A stretch of DNA of 64,000 bases from Salinisphaera sp963835375. GTDB lineage: Bacteria; Pseudomonadota; Gammaproteobacteria; Nevskiales; Salinisphaeraceae. Where the stretch lies: positions 1 through 64,000 of the forward strand of contig CAWIGB010000019.1 of assembly GCA_963835375.1 (NCBI GenBank), in the 5' to 3' direction. The translations under genes and the position numbers were made by a program. The notes under the pieces are model-generated. The model did no database searches, was not told where the DNA came from, and saw only the letters and a program-made list of their open reading frames with translations. The stretch's first letter is position 1, and each line of letters starts with the position of its first letter. Below, piece by piece: positions 61,780 to 64,000 of this stretch.

Positions 61780-62931
61780 ATGGCCGAGGACAGCGACGAG
61801 GAAAAAACAGAAGACCCGACCCCGCAGCGCCTGGAGAAGGCGCGCGAGGAAGGGCAGGTCGCGCGCTCACGCGAGTTGACCACTTTCCTGTTGCTGGCCA
61901 CCGGCATTGCCGGCTTGTGGCTCACTTCCGGCTGGTTCGTCGATGCCGTGCTCACGGTCGGGCGGACCGGTTTCGCCTTCGGCCCCGGCGTTGCCCACGA
62001 ACAAGCGCGCATGATGTCGCAAGTCGTCGGCCAGCTGTTCACGATCGCGCGCGGGATCGCGCCGTTGATGGGGGTGCTTGTGGTGATGGCGCTGGTCGCC
62101 CCGAATCTTCTCGGCGGCTGGATGATCTCGGCCAAGTCGATCAAGCTCGACATCAACCGGCTCAACGCGATCAAGGGGCTGGGACGCGTATTCTCGTCCA
62201 ACGCGGCGGCAGAACTGGCCAAGGCGATCGCCAAGTCGGTGTTGATCGGCTCGGTCGCCGCCGGTTTCATCTATGCCCACCTCGGCGAGTTGCTCAGCCT
62301 GGCGGGCGAGGACCCGGCCACCGCCATCGTGCATGCGCTGCGGCTCGTGTTCTTCTGTTGTGCCCTGATGGTGCTGGTGTTCGTGCTGGTGGTGGCCATC
62401 GATGTGCCGTTCCAGGTCTGGAGCCACCACAAGAAACTCCGCATGAGCCTCAAGGAGATCAAGGACGAGCACAAGGAGAACGAGGGCGATCCGCAGATCA
62501 AGGCCCGCATCCGCGACCAGCAGCAGCGCATGGCGCGCAGCCGCATGATGGCCGCCGTGCCCGAAGCGGATGTGGTGGTGACCAACCCCAGCCATTACGC
62601 CGTGGCGCTGTCCTACGACGGCGAGCAGATGGGCGCGCCCCGGGTGGTGGCCAAGGGCGCCGACGAGGTGGCCGCGCGCATCCGCGACTTGGCGCTCGAA
62701 CATCATATTCCGCGGTTGGCCGCACCGCCGCTGGCGCGGGCGCTGTATCGCCACGCCGATCTGAACACCGAGATCCCGGCCGCCTTGTACACGGCCGTCG
62801 CCGAAGTGCTGGCCTGGGTCTATCAGCTCGACCGGGCGCGCCGTGAGGGCGGCCCGGTGCCTGAAACACCGCGCGATATCGACGTGCCGCCCGAGCTGGC
62901 GGTCGCGGCGGGAGAAGACACGACATCATGA
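61780..62931 (+). CDS. flhB: Flagellar export apparatus protein FlhB
   Basis: 383 residues. It opens DSDEEKTEDPTPQRLEKARE, as usual in the family. Four membrane helices follow (LLLATGIAGLWLTSGWFVDA, PLMGVLVVMALVAPNLLGGW, AIAKSVLIGSVAAGFIYAHL, FFCCALMVLVFVLVVAIDVP). The C-terminal domain has VVVTNPSHYAVALSYDGEQM, containing the N-P-S-H self-cleavage site (N-P-T-H in enteric bacteria), then VVAKGADEVAARIRDLALEH. It sets the switch from hook to filament substrates. Coupled to flhA by ATGA. Confidence 0.95.
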   Translation: MAEDSDEEKTEDPTPQRLEKAREEGQVARSRELTTFLLLATGIAGLWLTSGWFVDAVLTVGRTGFAFGPGVAHEQARMMSQVVGQLFTIARGIAPLMGVLVVMALVAPNLLGGWMISAKSIKLDINRLNAIKGLGRVFSSNAAAELAKAIAKSVLIGSVAAGFIYAHLGELLSLAGEDPATAIVHALRLVFFCCALMVLVFVLVVAIDVPFQVWSHHKKLRMSLKEIKDEHKENEGDPQIKARIRDQQQRMARSRMMAAVPEADVVVTNPSHYAVALSYDGEQMGAPRVVAKGADEVAARIRDLALEHHIPRLAAPPLARALYRHADLNTEIPAALYTAVAEVLAWVYQLDRARREGGPVPETPRDIDVPPELAVAAGEDTTS

Positions 62932-64000
62932 ATACGCTCACCGCCTGGCTCGGCCGCACCGGCCTCGATCAGCCCGGCCTCTACAAGATGCTGGCCGGCC
63001 CGCTGCTGATCATCATGATCATGGCGATGATGATCCTGCCGTTGCCGCCGTTCGTGCTGGACGTGCTGTTCACGTTCAACATCGCGTTGTCGGTGATGGT
63101 GCTGCTGGTGTCGATGTTCACCACCAAGCCGCTCGATTTCGCGGCGTTCCCGGCGGTGCTGCTGTTCGCCACATTGCTGCGCCTGTCGCTCAACGTCGCG
63201 TCGACCCGTGTGGTGCTGATGAACGGCCACGAAGGCCCCGGCGCCGCCGGGCAGGTGATCGAGTCGTTTGGCGAGTTCCTGGTGGGCGGCAATCTCGCGG
63301 TCGGATTGATCGTGTTCCTGATTCTGATCGTCATTAACTTCATGGTGATCACCAAGGGCGCCGGGCGTATCGCCGAGGTGGGCGCGCGCTTTACGCTGGA
63401 TGCGCTGCCGGGCAAGCAGATGGCGATCGATGCCGATCTCAACGCCGGGCTGATCAACGAGGAAACGGCCAAGTCACGCCGCGAGGAAACCGCCATGGAG
63501 GCGGATTTCTACGGCTCGATGGACGGCGCCAGCAAGTTCGTGCGCGGTGACGCCATCGCCGGCATTTTGATCATGGGCATCAATCTGATCGGCGGGCTCA
63601 TCGTCGGCATCGCCCAGCACGGCATGAGCGTGTCGGGCGCGGCCAAGACCTACACGATTCTGACCATCGGCGACGGCCTGGTCGCCCAGGTGCCGGCGCT
63701 GGTGATCTCCACCGCGGCGGGTGTGACCGTGTCGCGCGTGGCCAGCGAACAGGACGTCGGCCAGCAGCTCATCGGCCAGCTGTTCGAAAACCCCAAGGTG
63801 CTGTTTCTTGCCGCCGGTGTGCTTGGCCTGCTGGGGCTGGTGCCGGGCATGCCGAACATGGTGTTTCTGTTGTTCACGTCCATGCTGGGCGGGCTGGGCT
63901 GGTGGCTGCATCGCGAGGCGAAGGCACGCGAGGCCGAGACGGCGACCGAGGCACCGGCGGCCGCGACTGGCTCCGAGGCCCAGGAAGCCAGCTGGGATGA
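62928..64000 (+). CDS. flhA: Flagellar export gate protein FlhA, 3'-truncated by the window
   Basis: The first 357 codons of an approximately 700-residue protein. Eight helices are recognisable in this part (LLIIMIMAMMILPLPPFVLD, FNIALSVMVLLVSMFTTKPL, LAVGLIVFLILIVINFMVIT and later ones), with the FHIPEP-family segments FPAVLLFATLLRLSLNVAST, GAGRIAEVGARFTLDALPGK, QMAIDADLNAGLINEETAKS and REETAMEADFYGSMDGASKF. It forms the export channel and, with its missing C-terminal domain, docks substrate chaperones. The ATG overlaps the flhB stop. Confidence 0.95.
   Translation, partial: MNTLTAWLGRTGLDQPGLYKMLAGPLLIIMIMAMMILPLPPFVLDVLFTFNIALSVMVLLVSMFTTKPLDFAAFPAVLLFATLLRLSLNVASTRVVLMNGHEGPGAAGQVIESFGEFLVGGNLAVGLIVFLILIVINFMVITKGAGRIAEVGARFTLDALPGKQMAIDADLNAGLINEETAKSRREETAMEADFYGSMDGASKFVRGDAIAGILIMGINLIGGLIVGIAQHGMSVSGAAKTYTILTIGDGLVAQVPALVISTAAGVTVSRVASEQDVGQQLIGQLFENPKVLFLAAGVLGLLGLVPGMPNMVFLLFTSMLGGLGWWLHREAKAREAETATEAPAAATGSEAQEASWD

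Noticed and set aside
1..64000. CRISPR arrays, tRNA, rRNA, prophage or insertion sequences
   Set aside because: No regularly spaced repeats, cloverleaf-like sequences, phage structural genes or transposase motifs were seen.

Overview
The window is a GC-rich chromosomal segment of a motile proteobacterium. It is gene-dense, with many ATGA or GTGA start/stop overlaps. FlhDC, FliT, CheZ, FadE, YbaK and TrmO point to a Gammaproteobacterium, while the flhDC-motAB-che-flhBA order resembles the Burkholderia arrangement. A Salinisphaera-like organism is my best guess, but that is inference. I saw no rRNA, tRNA, CRISPR array, prophage or insertion-sequence transposase.

Layout. 1-9.3 kb: the 3' end of a uracil permease, an aromatic/aspartate aminotransferase, a VirJ-like lipoprotein, a UvrD/Rep-type helicase, a Cof-type phosphatase, a LysR regulator divergent from a hydrolase fused to a SnoaL-like domain, and a yeast-type cytosine deaminase. 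9.4-11.9 kb: LigD (phosphoesterase, ligase, polymerase) present as three overlapping reading frames. 12-16.4 kb: a thioesterase, a sterol-desaturase-family hydroxylase, and a two-gene unit of a TPR/ATP-grasp ligase and a SerC-like aminotransferase. 17-21.4 kb: an RND efflux pair. 21.4-34.8 kb: housekeeping and poorly known genes (YbaK, TrmO, MoaA, DUF2868/DUF3482, a DsbA-like protein, a PRC-barrel protein, CrcB/DUF190, a HAD phosphatase, a sulfite-oxidase-type enzyme, a GbsR-type regulator, DUF445). 34.9-44.4 kb: a fatty-acid module (acyl-CoA synthetase, TetR regulator, FadE, two serine hydrolases, acyl-CoA-binding protein, FabG4-like reductase) closed by a strong terminator. 44.4-48 kb: a hydrolase, DUF3429, a HemD-like protein and three small unknown proteins. 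48-64 kb: late flagellar and chemotaxis genes from fliD to flhA, with flhDC in the middle, three good sigma-28 promoters and a terminator between flhC and motA.

Two points stand out. First, at least ten conserved genes are broken by single-base shifts that can mostly be repaired by adding or removing one base, often in a short homopolymer. The sequence looks indel-prone rather than pseudogene-rich, so broken genes should be read as probably intact in the organism. Second, four related intergenic elements (2073-2342, 23965-24233, 32464-32634, 46603-46670) share inverted ends of the form AGGnCCTGTTGnCGTTTC around different internal hairpin modules. Three of the four sit between divergent genes, which is unusual for REP-like repeats.

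The 48-64 kb block reads as one programme. FlhDC is made from its own promoter. Sigma-28-type promoters serve the filament cap (fliD, fliS, fliT), the motor (motAB) and the chemotaxis genes (cheA onward). FlhB and FlhA, the export gate, end the window.
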